From Colletotrichum lupini (Eukaryota > Ascomycota > Sordariomycetes > Glomerellales > Glomerellaceae), in contig NC_064678.1 of assembly GCF_023278565.1 (NCBI RefSeq), forward strand, positions 3,844,001 through 3,908,000: a stretch of 64,000 nt of DNA, read 5' to 3'. The notes under the pieces were generated by a model, which worked only from the letters and a program-made list of their open reading frames with translations, had not been told where the DNA came from and made no database searches. Of this stretch, positions 1 through 11,548 are shown one piece after another. Both the position numbers and the translations under genes were made by a program. Numbering within the stretch: the stretch's first letter is position 1; each line of letters starts with the position of its first letter.

Positions 1-3000
1 CGCGTACATACGGTGGTATTCAAACATGCAATGATACCGAACAGAGGTGTGATGAAATGATGTTGGTTTCCTTGAGTTGGAGCGGGTGAGAGAAGGTGAG
101 GGTTGTGGACGTGAGACTAGGGATCGCCGTTGTTGGGTGGCCACGGCGGTTAAGGTTAGTTCCACCCTGCCGGATGGAGGACGTGTTGGAGTGAGATGGA
201 AGACTATGGATACGCAGTTTGAAGCGCAGGTTCAGGCTCGCCTACCATCATCTCCTCTCAAGGTTGATTACTTGCTTGTTGGTCCTTGATAGTCCTCGCT
301 CATTGAGACGTAATTAGTACAAGACTGCTTCAACCATGACAGCCGGACTATTCTACAACTCAGCAGGCAGAGCCAGGTCAGGTTTGCTGTTGTTGACTTG
401 TTGGAGCCGGTGTGGGGAGTGAGCAGAAGAAGACCATGCATGTCGTGATGCAGTGAATAAATGACAAGACAAGGTCAGATGTGTGTGAGACATGGGTCTT
501 TGCCGGAGGCATGCTGCATATGCCGTATGCCTCTCTGGGTTGCTAGATCTTTTACCACCACCAACACACGCGCTCTGAGCTCTCTCTCACCCTGGTCGTA
601 TATCGCAAGCTGCTGGGCGGTGCATTTGAACCGTAACCGGACAAAAGAGCTCTCTCTCTGTTATCATCAATAAGCAAACGTCGAGATCCAAGTTTAGCCA
701 CTTTTGGTTGCACTCAATGATCTCACTGATAAGAGTCGTAGAAAAGCAACGAGTAACGCCCGTTGCGCTGTTTGTTATTCCTACGCAATCATTGTCAGGG
801 CCCCCAAGGACCCCAAAGACCCTAATGACTGCGAAGAGCAAGAGGGCAGCTACAGGGCGAGCTTCAATTCATCCGCCATGGCGGTGATTGATTTTTTCCC
901 TCTCCTCCTCTCCACTTCTTGGTGCCAGGTGGACCTCGTGACTCTTCAAAAAACTCCAGTTGTCAAATTCTCGCCATGAAAAGACGCCATTCTGGAGCAA
1001 ACGATGGGGTAACGTTTTGCTAATAGATTACCACTTTCGGCCGTAGCGCGACCTCGGGAGGGCCCACTGGCTGGTCACGACGCTCCTCTTTAAACAAACC
1101 TGAAGGGCTGGGAGCTGGGGAAAACGGGGCTAATGCAAGGAACGTGGAACGTGCTGGACGGAATTTCGCAGTGACTCTTGAGCTCTAGCAGAGTTTTATT
1201 TTTCTCCCCTCTCCTCCCTCTGTGACCTTCGTTTCTACTGCGTAGCGGCTCGGGAAAAGCTGATCCTGATCGCTGCTGGCATGTTTTGGCTTGGAAGGAG
1301 TGGATAGGACTGGACACTATTAGATCACCACCCACCCCCTCCCTGGCTAGGGCCAACAGCTTTGTCGACGACGTCAAGGAGTACTGCCCGCTTGTGCCAT
1401 TACCGCCCCCGCCAACATGCCCTGTCGTCGACCAGTCATCAGTTTCCTGGGGGTAATGGGAATCCGTTTGCCGCGTCTCTGAGTGTCAGCAGACCTTTTC
1501 TGAGCTCATGTCTGATGCCACGATCCTGTTGCAGGTTTGAAGGAAATTCCGTTGACGAAGCTCGTCTCGCTTTCGAGGCAAACGTGCTCGCTTGACAGCC
1601 TTCGGTTCGTTCGATAGTCTGGCGCCAGTCCACTTCCCCCCATTGACGTGAGTTCTTGGCTTAATTTCGCCTTGAGCTCAGTTTTGTTGCCGTCGAGGGC
1701 ATGAAGCCACGATTCAGTCACGCATTCCTGCATTGCCTTGGATTCGACATCAAGGTACCGAGAGCCACAAATTTCATTTGGAGATTGAATGTTCGGCAGC
1801 CGAGTTGACAGTGAGATTTGAGTAACGTCAACGCACCGAGAAAGAAAGAATGGCTTGGAGAGAAATGAACCAACTTGGACTGCTGTATGTGAGGTTATTC
1901 AACTTCAGACTGCCAATTACATACCGCATCTCCAACCAAAAACTGGACAGAAACGAGCTTTACGAAAACTCTCGATACACGGAGCGGCCCGCAAAGCTGT
2001 CATCCCATCTGATCCTCAGACTTTCAGGCTATCGAGAGAACACACTTTTGTCTCTACAATTTTACCTCCATCTCAGCTTGTGAAGTATTAAAGGGCCACC
2101 AGTTTTACCCTCCGTAGACACTCTTCCAAAAGCCACAAAGCCATCGTCAAGTTCGGCTTACACCAAGCCCAAGCCCAAGCCCAAGCCCCAGGCTTGAAAG
2201 GCAGTGAGACCGGCGCCCTCATCAAACCGTGGCGTCTTCATTACGTACAAAAAGCCAGACAAGAAGCTAAGAGCCCAGCACACTTTCCCCAGACGCCCGG
2301 CGAGCGCCATGATCCGCGCATCTTTCTTCCTCCACACATCAAATCTCCTTACCCCGCGTTTTCGCTGAACCTGGCTCCCTCCGGATGAGGCAAGCCCCGG
2401 TCCAGAGCCTGAGGAGGTGCCATCTGATCCGTTCAACCCGTGTGATCAAAAGTTCATTCCCCATCCCTTGCGGATGAGCAGGGGGGAAGAAAGGGGGTGG
2501 TAGGTAGTCAGGTAACGGTGCACTCTCTCAGGGCTGAGCGCCCGCAACAACGTGGTTGAAGTCCGTCGCTGTGGGAACATCTTTGTCTCGAGGAGGTTAT
2601 GGGTGTCGTCGTTGCGCCCGCTGAAGAGAGTCGGCCGTTTCAACGTCGTGTTCGAAAATAAAAGCTTTGTGTTGTTATATATCGACCTGTTGATCTTCAA
2701 ATGTCATGATCTGCTTGCCACTCACTAAACAGAGCTCGCTATCTCTGCCATGGCTATGGACTCAGCTGCTGACTTGCGTTTATTGTTGTTATTGTTCTGA
2801 AGCCTTTGCAGTTCCTTGTCATCAATATACATCTCGCTGCAGCAAGGTTATTAGTTTGCTATCTATGATATTCGACTTACCTAGTCGCCGATTGTTTGGA
2901 TGAATAACAGTCTGCTGCCACCTCCGGTGACTATTCTCACATGGATCTTGACTTCCGGAGTATTCTATGGATGATCGCTCATGAGGATTCGCAGAACACA

Positions 3001-3419
3001 AGTAGCACTTCATATCACATCCCCCAGTTAGGCCAGAGGTTTCACCTATCTGAGATAATTATAGTGGAAGAGCCCTGCTACCTCGTCTAGGACATGTCTT
3101 GCGAACATCACGGCCCCAAAAAAGACGATGGACTTGTCGTTCAGCGGGTTAAAAGGCCTTTACCAAATCGTCAAAAGTGCCAAACCACCGCCCACGAGTT
3201 GAAGTTTCGGTCTGCATGTCTGCTTTTCTCAGAGGCGCATTCCCAAGATCATGCACTCGAGGCAGAGAAAGGTGGCCTTCAAAAAGAGGGACTACCTATG
3301 CATGCTTAAGTAACTTCGCTTACGCCAAGACGAATCAAGTCAACCACCCAAAGGAATGGCATCTGTCCCAGAATATTTCCGTATTCGTACGATAAGACGT
3401 TATAGGAAAGTCGCGGAAG
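1..3419. other. Left flank without a supported gene
   Basis: No reading frame longer than about 95 codons occurs here, and none resembles a known family or can be joined by good splice sites into a longer product. Composition is mixed with pyrimidine-rich patches. It may hold untranslated regions of a gene beyond the left edge and the promoter of the HET gene at 3420. I see no tRNA, rRNA or transposon signature. Confidence 0.5.
2164..2189. repeat. Short hexamer repeat (CCAAGC)n
   Basis: About four imperfect tandem copies of a CCAAGC-type hexamer. They lie at the 3' end of a 92-codon minus-strand frame (2158-2436), whose last residues therefore read as Gly-Leu repeats. Simple-sequence slippage is the simplest explanation. 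Confidence 0.7.
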
Positions 3420-5306
3420 ATGAACTGCGCAATCTGCTCCAACCTCGGTGCGGATGAGGTCAAGGGCCAGAAGCTCGCCGCGAATCAGCGCATGGCCAAG
3501 TTCATCGAGCTTCACGACCTCCAGCGATCCGCAACGAACACATCATGCCAGTCCTGCCAGCTCCTCTGGGCTGCGCTACGTCTGCGCAAGGAGAATCTAG
3601 ATGAGCCCAGCGGCAAGGATGTATCTGGACTGTTGCAGATGCGCTTTGCACCGGGCGCGTCGCTCCAGATTTCCGTGTCTGGCTGGGGAGAAGATAACAT
3701 TGCTCTAGAGCTCTTCTCGCGACGAGGTTAGACCAGTTTCCATTGCGGTGAAAATCACCACCCGAATATTTCTCGTTCAAACCCGCTCACAGCATAAACA
3801 GACGATCATGGCGCATGCCATCCGACCATCGGTCCGGCCCAAGAAGTAGAGAGCCACTCTTCCTCCCCAGCCAGTCTCACTCTAGCATCGTCATGGCTTC
3901 AGGACTGCCTCGCAAATCACCCGTCCTGCAGGCAACCAGCATTAGCCTCGACTCTACCGACCCGTGTGATCGACGTCGGCATCAATGACCACGCCGTGCC
4001 GTGCCTCGTCGAGTCCCGCGGAGCCTCCGGCGCATACGCAGCATTAAGCTACTGCTGGGGCGACCCGGCCTCCCACCCGGCCTTCAAGACGACGCTCCTC
4101 AACTTCGCCGCGCACCAAGACGCCATGCCGTGCGCCGAAATGCCTCCGACCCTGCGGGACGCCGTCGCCATCACAAGAAACCTCGGACTGCGGTACCTAT
4201 GGATCGACGCCCTCTGCATCATCCAAGGCGACGCCCAAGACTGGGCCCGGGAGGCGGGCCGCATGTGCGAAGTCTACTCCAACGCAACGGTCACCATCTC
4301 CGTAGACCACGCGGACGGGAGCGGCGTCGGCGTCTTCGCACCCCAGGCCTTTGGCGCCCCGCCGCAGCGTCTCGACGAGCTCGGGGACGCCGTGCGGCCG
4401 GTCTACGTCCGCGACGAGCTCAAGAGGAAACATAACGACATCACCGTCCTGCTCCGGACGATCGAGGTGGAGGGCGCGCACGGGGAGCCCATCAATAAGC
4501 GCGCCTGGACGCTCCAGGAGGCGATCCTGTCCAACAGGACGCTGCACTACACGACCAACGAGCTCGTCTGGGAGTGTAACACGTCGCGCTCATGCGCCTG
4601 CCGCCGCGGTCAGCCCGTCGAGCTGGACGAGGAGTCGGTGCGGTGTTTCCGCTCGCCGGAGCTGTTTCGAGCGCTGTCGTCAGCGGAGAGGGCGATTTCG
4701 CGACGCAGTTGCTCTGGACGGCGGATGACGACTACTGGCGCAACCCCGAGACAGTCTCGCGGAGGCCTGGGAAGTGGAGGGCGCCGAGCTGGAGCTGGGC
4801 GGCCATTGAGGGGCCCATCACGTTCCATCCCATGTCGCACTTCAAAGGTGACTTGAAGGTGTTGGATGTTCAGGTAGAACCTCTCATGACGGAGGATATC
4901 TACGGTCAAGTTTGCGAGGGAGCCAAGATCGTGGTTCGGGGGGCCATAGTACACAACCTTGAGATTGCAACTACAGAGATACAGGACGGGGATTCAATGA
5001 TGGGGTTTACAGAAGGCGTCAGATACGACCTCGTGGATGCGGGAGCGAACAGATACACCATGATCTGCGACTATGCAGGCTCTGTTGCCCGTAATCAGCA
5101 ATACTCCTGTCTGCTCGTGGGAAAGACATGGAACAAGGGCGATCGATGCCCATCCGTATCACGGCTTCGTCGTCCTCGAGAGGATAGAAGCTGGGACTGA
5201 CATATTCAAGCGGGTTGGCGTGTCGTTCCGAGCAGGGGCTTTGAAAAACACGAACGAGATGAAGCTATTCAACGGCGTGGCCCGCGAGGTAATCACTCTT
5301 CTCTGA
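3420..5306 (+). pseudogene. HET-domain (heterokaryon incompatibility) gene, apparently broken
   Basis: Exon 1 (3420-3726) encodes a Cys-rich N-terminus (CAICSNLG, CQSCQLLW). A GT-AG intron at 3727-3801 joins in phase to exon 2. The HET domain follows with its usual motifs: YAALSYCWGD, LRYLWIDALCIIQ, VYSNATVTI and RAWTLQEAILSNRTLHY. After FRALSS (about 4680) the frame is lost. The family's usual C-terminal part resumes in another frame at GEGDFATQLLW (about 4690), runs through PSWSWAAIEGP, then shifts again near 5145 before HPYHGFVVLERIEAGT and ends at 5306. The stretch of some 50-60 residues that normally lies between the HET domain and the LLW motif is absent. Read as it stands, exon 2 ends at 4856 and gives a 453-residue protein with an intact HET domain and an unrelated tail. 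HET proteins trigger cell death when unlike fungal individuals fuse. Two frame breaks plus a missing segment suggest decay. Assembly error is the alternative. Confidence 0.75.
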
Positions 5307-5382
5307 AAGCGTCGATATCCAGATGGATGAAGTCAAAAAAGAAGCTTTTGATAGATAAAGTCGCCCCACTGGGCAAAAAGAT

Positions 5383-5467
5383 TGGACGATCAGGGGATTG
5401 AACCCTGGGCCTCCCGCAGACGCTGAAGGAATGCAAAGCGGGCGCTCTACCACTGAGCTAAACGCCC
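5383..5467 (-). tRNA. tRNA-Ala (anticodon UGC), with 13-nt intron
   Basis: On the minus strand the acceptor stem (5' GGGCGTT with 3' ATCGTCC, one U-U mismatch), D arm GCTC/GAGC, anticodon stem CCCGC/GCGGG around loop TTTGCAT and T arm CAGGG-TTCAATC-CCCTG all fold. The gene is 85 nt. Removing 13 nt directly after the base 3' of the anticodon leaves a normal 72-nt tRNA with discriminator A. The anticodon TGC specifies alanine. It lies 76 bp beyond the broken HET gene. Confidence 0.93.
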
Positions 5468-6305
5468 GGTATTAACCGAAAGCATCTCGGCGCTGGCACG
5501 CCTACTACAGAACTGGATCTATGAAGGCTTGTATTCTGGTTTGTCCAACGCATCTCGAAGTGTTGGCCTTGATCCTCTGTGCAAGCCTGCTAAATATATG
5601 GGAAATCCTCGTGAGGCATACCGGCAACATGCGGATTATTCTTCCCCTTAGCGCGGAAAGGGCAAGGTTTTTTTTTTTAATTTTTCCCGGGAGCGGCTAT
5701 TTCTCCGTGTGAGTGACCAGTGATTGGATAACGAAGACTTCATCGACCCAGGATGAAGTTACTTAGCTGAGGAGGTTTTGGGGCGGGGTAATTTCACATC
5801 ATGGGAGTTTGGCATCCCGTAGAGGTGACGTTGATATCATATACCCTGCGAGCGAGGAAAGCCAGTAAATGACGCAAGTGTTACACTGTGACGAATCTGG
5901 GCACATCATCTGGGTTGTCTGGGGGTTCTCCTCCACAATCAAAGATGGCCAACAGCAGAGAGGAGACTGCTCGAGCAAGAGGCTCTGATCGAAGTAGTCA
6001 CATAATACTAATGATCACAAGCATCGTCGTAGGTACCTCAAGCATAAGACCACGTAGTACGCTGGCCGGTCACATGAAAGTGGCCCCAGCAGAAAGCCGA
6101 TTCTCGAATCATCTTCTCTTTTGTGATACACGCCTTGGCTGCTCTAAAATATCCCAGAAATGGAGAATGACGCTGCGGGATATATACAATCGTCGGAAAT
6201 TTTTGTCTTCACCTCTTTTCGCCTTTTGTAAAAAACCACAAGACCCATACAAGAAAAAAGACAGAGAACAGAAAGCCCCCGCAAGGAAAACAGAAAAACA
6301 TACTC
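5468..6305. other. Intergenic region
   Basis: Lies between tRNA-Ala and the 3' end of the aconitase gene. It probably includes the aconitase 3' UTR. One GTAGGTACCT motif sits at about 6030. No gene is seen. A 156-codon plus-strand frame (5888-6358) runs into the aconitase 3' end and has no recognisable content. Confidence 0.5.
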
Positions 6306-8819
6306 TTAAGCCTGGTTACGCTTGGCAAGCATGCTCAGAGCGCTACCCGCGAGGATGAATCCAGCCTGGTCCTTGGTAACAGCGTGGGCGGTGGGGATCA
6401 ACACCTCAGAGCCGTCCTTCTTCTTGACGAGCAGCTGCACCTTGCCCTGCCCGCCGTTCTGGAGCATCTCGTACAAACCGACGGTGCTGACCTCGTCGCA
6501 CGCCGCAATCTTGTCGTAGTCGGCCTCGTTCTCAAACGTCAGGGGCACGACGCCCTGCTTCTTCAGGTTGGTCTCGTGGATGCGCGCAAATGACTTTGTC
6601 AGCACGACGCGAGCGCCGAGGTACCGCGGCTGCAGGGCGGCGTGCTCGCGCGCGCTGCCCTCGCCGTAGTTGTGCTCCGCGACGACGAGCCACTCCTGTC
6701 CGCGCTCCTTCCACAGCTGCGCGAGCTCGGGAATGGTGTGCTTGGAGCCGTCGACGTCGTAGGCGGCGTTGACCTCGCCCGTCTCCTTGTTCACGGCCGT
6801 GTTGAGCGTGTTTGTGCTGATGTTGGGCAGGTGACCCTTGTACTTGAGCCAGGGGCCCGCGGCCGAGATGGTGTCGGTAGTGCACTTTCCGGTGACCTTG
6901 ACGAGGACCTTGAGGCCGCTTAGGTCGCTCTCGGGGAAGGGCGCAAAGGGCTCGAGGAAGGCGAGACGCTCCGAGGTCGGGGCGATGGCGATCTTGACGT
7001 CGGCATTGGGCTCATCGGGCGAGATGGACTGGAGAGACGCGACGCCGGACTCGAAGGGGGTTTTGGGGTTCTCCAGGCCGCGGGGAGCCTCGAACTTGAA
7101 CTCCTTTCCGTCGGGAGTCTGCAACTTGTCCGTCATGGGGTCGAAGGTGGTCGCACCGGCGTAGGCCATAGCAGTGACGATCTCAGGGGAGGCGAGGAAG
7201 TTCATGGTGCCGGGGTTGCCGTCGTTGCGGCCCTTGAAGTTACGGTTGTACGAGGTCAGGATGGCGTTCAGCTGGCCCTTGGGGATGTCGTCCTGACGCT
7301 TCCACTGGCCGATGCATGGGCCGCAAGCATTGGAGAGAACGATACCTCCAGCACCCTCCAGAGTCTTCAGAGTACCATCGCGCTCGAGAGTAGCGCGAAT
7401 CTGCTCGCTTCCAGGGGTGATGTAGAATGGTGCCTTGGGCTTCAAGCCAGCCTTCTCGGCCTGCTTGACCATGCTCTCGACCTTGGTCATGTCCTCGTAG
7501 GAGCTGTTGGTGCAGCTGCCAATAAGACCGGCGGACAAAACTTCAGGCCATTGCTCAGTCTGAATGGTCTCCTTGAAAGCGGACAAGGGGGTAGCCAGGT
7601 CGGGGGTAAAGGGGCCGTTGATGTGGGGCTCGAGCTCAGAAAGGTTGATCTCAATGACCTGGTCATAGTGGGCATCCTCGTCAGCTCTGAAGTTGAAGGC
7701 CGACCACTTCTTGTATGCGTCCAGCGCCTTGTGTTCGGCCTGTCTGCGGGTTTGAAGGAGGTAGCGTTCAGAGGCGGCCGTGTAGGGGAAGATGGAGGTT
7801 GTAGCGCCGACTTCGGCACCCATGTTGCAAATAGTGGCCATTCCGGTAGCGCTAAGAGTCTCAACGCCCTCGCCGAAATACTCAACGATAAATCCGGTTC
7901 CGCCACGCACAGTCAACTTGCCGGCCAGGTTGAGAATAACGTCCTTGGGGGACACCCAGTCATTGAGCTTGCCGGTCAGCTTGACTCCGAGCACACGAGG
8001 GGCCTTCAGCTCCCAAGGAGCACCGACAAGCGCCTCCACGGCGTCGGCACCACCGACTCCGATAGTAATAGTAGAAAGGCCACCAGCGTTAGGGCTGTGG
8101 CTGTCGGTTCCCAACATCATGATACCGGGAAGAGCGTAGACCTCCAAAACCGTCTGGTGAATAATGCCTGCACCAGGGGGCCAGAAGTCCATGCCATACT
8201 TGCGTCCGGCAGACTCGAGGAAGTCGAACACCTCCTTGTTCACGCTGATGCCGTCCGTCAAATCGCTCTCGGCGCCCTTGGATCCCACAATCAAGTGGTC
8301 ACAGTGGATGCTGGCAGGAATCGCAGGCTTCGCAAGGTTGCAGGACATGAACTGCAGCAGCGCCATCTGTGCCGATGCATCTTGCATGTTGACTCGGTCT
8401 GGGTTCAGCTTGAGGTTGGCACTGCCGCGGATATTGCGTCCATTGTCCGTGTTCGTAAGGAGCGAGTCCTCGACGTTGTCCAGATGACTGTACAGGATCT
8501 TCTCGGCGAGGGTGAGGCGCTGCTGTCCGAGGACATGGCGGACCTTGAGGAGGTTGTCGTGAAGTCTGCGGTACGTGTCGGGCTTGATAGACTTGGGGAG
8601 CAGCTTGCGCATCTCAGCATCTTGCTGCTCAACGTCCTGAGCGGTCGCGAATGTCCTCCTAATCGGCAGGCTCGAGGATGCGGAAAGGCATGGTCGCGTG
8701 CGAGTCAGAAGCCGCTACAACCTCGTCAGTTTCTCTTTTCTCTTCTCACTGATTGAAATATGGTTATTCCTCACCCTCGCGGCGCCTCCTGATCGACTGG
8801 CAAGCTCAATTGGTGCCAT
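6306..8819 (-). CDS. ACO2: Mitochondrial aconitate hydratase, Aco2/AcoB type
   Basis: Exons 8819-8775 and 8714-6306 give 817 residues. The 60-nt intron has donor GTGAGG, a CTGAC branch site and TAG acceptor, and is phase 0. The first 45 residues are Arg- and Ser-rich with few acids and end in RRTFATAQ, a typical mitochondrial presequence. The [4Fe-4S] ligands are Cys416 (GSCTNSS), Cys479 and Cys482 (ACGPCIG). Substrate and family motifs HCDHLI, GTDSHSPNAGG, GMATICNMGAE, YNRNFKGRNDGNPGTMNF and GEGSAREHAALQPR are all present, with the swivel domain at the C-terminus. Aconitase isomerises citrate and isocitrate through cis-aconitate. The divergent second fungal mitochondrial form (yeast Aco2) is linked to homocitrate dehydration in lysine synthesis. 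I assign it to that form from FWPPGAGIIHQTVLEVYALPG and similar differences from the main TCA-cycle enzyme, by memory of the family. Aconitase itself is certain. Confidence 0.93.
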
Positions 8820-9325
8820 CGTCACTGAGCACCTCTCACAGGTTACTGTGAGTCGAACTTGGTGGCGGGGTGTGATGTGGAATTTTTTGGGTTGACTGTT
8901 GGCGACATCGGCACGTAAGATCCAATTGGAAAGACTCAATTGAAAAGCCGGTGCACGAGTCCGGGGGAAGTTGCACCTAGTGGAGGTCATAGGCCCAATC
9001 CCTGCTCTGCCGGCTTCGCTCCGAAAACTACACCGGGAATAGCTGCGCCGAGGTAATGCCCCTGCACAGTCAACCTGCACGGTCAACCCAGACGGTCCAG
9101 ACCAGAGCCGCCTCGCCGAGGTGCTCACTTTCAGTGGAAATATCACCAACAAAAGGTAAGCTCAATATGAACTTGTGGCCTATCAACCTTTCTACTGGCT
9201 GAATTTCAGACGGTAAAAACTATGCAAAGAAACAATTTCCCCTATCCCAGATGCTTATCTATACATAACCCTTGAACTCCTATGTCACTATGTTCCCATC
9301 TGTCGATACCCCCCATGGTGCTGCT
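8820..9325. other. Aconitase 5' flank and ERV41 3' flank
   Basis: A tandem minus-strand spacer. It should hold the aconitase promoter and leader, and the ERV41 3' UTR. No further gene or RNA is seen. Confidence 0.5.
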
Positions 9326-10618
9326 CTACTGATCGTACTCTGAGCTCTTCGTGCCAATGAAACCCTCGTTTCTCTCTCTTCTCCGCCGGCCCATGACCTC
9401 CTTGTACCACTCGGTGAGGGTATAACCCCAGTGGCCGGCAACCAGAACACCGCTGATAACGTTGACAATCTTCATCAAGAACTGGAGGAAGCCGTCTCTG
9501 GACTCTTCCACGGATAGCAGAATGGGCTCAATGTCGTACTTGAAGAAGATACCGGGAATGTTGTGGTCATCGGTCTCCTTGCTCTGTTCTGTAACGGCAT
9601 ACTGGTTTGTGGAAATCAGGTTGGACGACGAGTGGCCGACAGAGTAGACGGTGGGAACCACGGACAAGTAGTACTGGAACTTGTGGAAGTTGATCCTGGC
9701 GAGGTTGACCGTGCGATCCAGGGGATTCACAAGCGAGGGGTAGAATGGACCGAAGGACATCTCCGAAATGATGTGTGAGAAGTTGAAAGCTGAGTGAAAG
9801 TGTGAGCCAACGCGTCAGGACTGAAGCCCAAGATGATCAACTTACCGGCATGATCCAAATGCTCCCCAAACTCCATGTAGCCGTGGCCTCTGGCGGTGAT
9901 GTGGAAGTCACCCTGCACTCTGTTTACATCGAGGTTGCCGTAGATGCGGCAGCTGTCGCCGTCGCCCCAGAGCCTGGGTGTCTTGGCCCATTTGGCCCTC
10001 TTCTTGCTGAGCGACACGATGTCGTGGACGTGCTCCTCCCCGAAACCCTCCTCCTCCTGCCAGCCGGCGCCGGTGTCAATCTTGCCCTTGCTGTCTCTCC
10101 CCAAGCGGTGGATTCCCTTGCTGTCCACCCACTGAGACCAGTTGGTCTTGTCGCGCTTGAGCATGCTGCTTGCGAGAATACGATCACCCGCCGCATCTTG
10201 AACGTTGATGTGAAGGTCATCGCAGTGCATGCGCACGACAATATCCATGTTGATCTGCATCTCGTGCAGTACACCCTTCTCGACGGCAAAAGTGTGCGTC
10301 TCGGTACCACGCCACCAGCGACCAAGTTCAGACCAGAAAAGGAAGACTGATATGACCGTCATCGCGACAGTCCATTTTCCACCGCCAGCTGTGCGAGTCA
10401 CATACTGTGGTTTCGCCTTGGCTAAGGAGACAGGGCTGTTAGCACATGGCTATTCTGGCAATCATTCCCGCCACGTTGAAAGGCAGCGGCACTGAAAAGG
10501 AGGCTTGTATCTGGAAAATTGGCAACTTACGAAAGGCATCGAAAGCGCTGACGATGTTCCCCTTCGCCCCGAAGGCGTCGTCGTCCAGGTGCTGCTTCTC
10601 GTCCCAGCCGTTCATCAT
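9326..10618 (-). CDS. ERV41: Erv41, COPII-vesicle cargo/retrieval receptor subunit
   Basis: Exons 10618-10531, 10421-9846 and 9789-9326 give 375 residues (yeast Erv41 is 352). Both introns have GTAAGT donors and the phases match (1 and 1). The N-terminus SAFDAFPKAKPQYV is followed by a first membrane segment (about residues 45-65) and the ERGIC N-terminal region (INMDIVVRMHCDDLHINVQD). The lumenal part contains CRIYGNLDVNRVQGDFHITA, HIISEMSFGPFYP and PGIFFKYDIEPI, with a second membrane segment near residues 318-345. Erv41 partners Erv46 in cycling between ER and Golgi and retrieving ER residents. The CxxC-type cysteine region of Erv46 is absent, which fits Erv41 (ERGIC2) rather than Erv46. 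Two ATG codons are adjacent at the start, and I took the first. Confidence 0.95.
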
Positions 10619-11548
10619 GACGGTCTCAGATGACGTAGATCGAAAAATTGCTCAGAACCAGTGATGTTGCCAGCAAAGAACAGTCGTCAAGTCTTCGGCA
10701 GTTCGTGGTCGGGCACTCGAGTTCGTCGCTGATGAAGCTGATCGCGTAGCCAGTAACGGCTCCTCGATGCGAATCCTTTCGGCTTGATGCAAATGCTCGC
10801 CGTTAAAACTTAGTTCCGCTACCGCATGCCTCGTTTTTGGAACCTCAATTGTAAAGGAAAGTCGTCAGTGTCGAAAAAGAACGATATTGTCGAGAATTGG
10901 CTTCGCGCAAGTTGGTCAGACCTCTCGGCGCAACTCGTGAAGTGGGAGAGCCTACTGCAGAAAGTCTTAAGGACACTCTATCCAAAAGTTGTCCGCAGTT
11001 CGGGCCCCCTGTCCAGGGGTCCTAGAATGATTGGTGCTGGTAACAGCGCTGGTGGGCTAGGAGGGGCGTGTGCATTGGGTCTTGTAACAGGGGTGCGGTT
11101 ACTTGCACATGCGGAGACATTGCACTGAATAGCGGGCAAGACCAACTGGTCATGATCAGAGGCACATCGCCATTTACGTGGTTCACTGGTGATTCTTAAA
11201 GCAGATTTGTTATTCGAAAAAGCTGTTAAAGCTACGGTTCATTGCTTCCTAAAACCTACAAGTACCAATCTGTAATCTGTCATGAAGAATCATGAAACGA
11301 GCGTCGCCTCGACCTAACCTGAAAGATGAGTTGCCAGTAGCTCGCGTTTTCCGCTATTGAGAAGGCCTGCCGGCTTTGCTTATGCCACCTCCAGCTACCG
11401 GTTCACTCTCTTAAAACCAGGTTCCAAATGAAATCAAATAACCCCAGGCCTGATGAAATGAGACATGCAAGGAAACCCAAACCCCCGAATACACCACCGA
11501 TCACTCCTATTCCAGTGGTTAAGCAAACCCAGAAAGATCTCAAGTACT
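10619..11548. other. ERV41 promoter side and NBR1 3' flank
   Basis: A 930-bp tandem spacer with no supported gene. Frames are at most 100 codons and have no recognisable domains. Confidence 0.5.

Noticed and set aside
2158..2436. 92-codon minus-strand ORF ending in Gly-Leu repeats
   Set aside because: The end is produced by a CCAAGC hexamer repeat. No neighbour, splice site or homology supports it.
7551..8756. 401-codon plus-strand ORF
   Set aside because: Antisense shadow of the aconitase exon.
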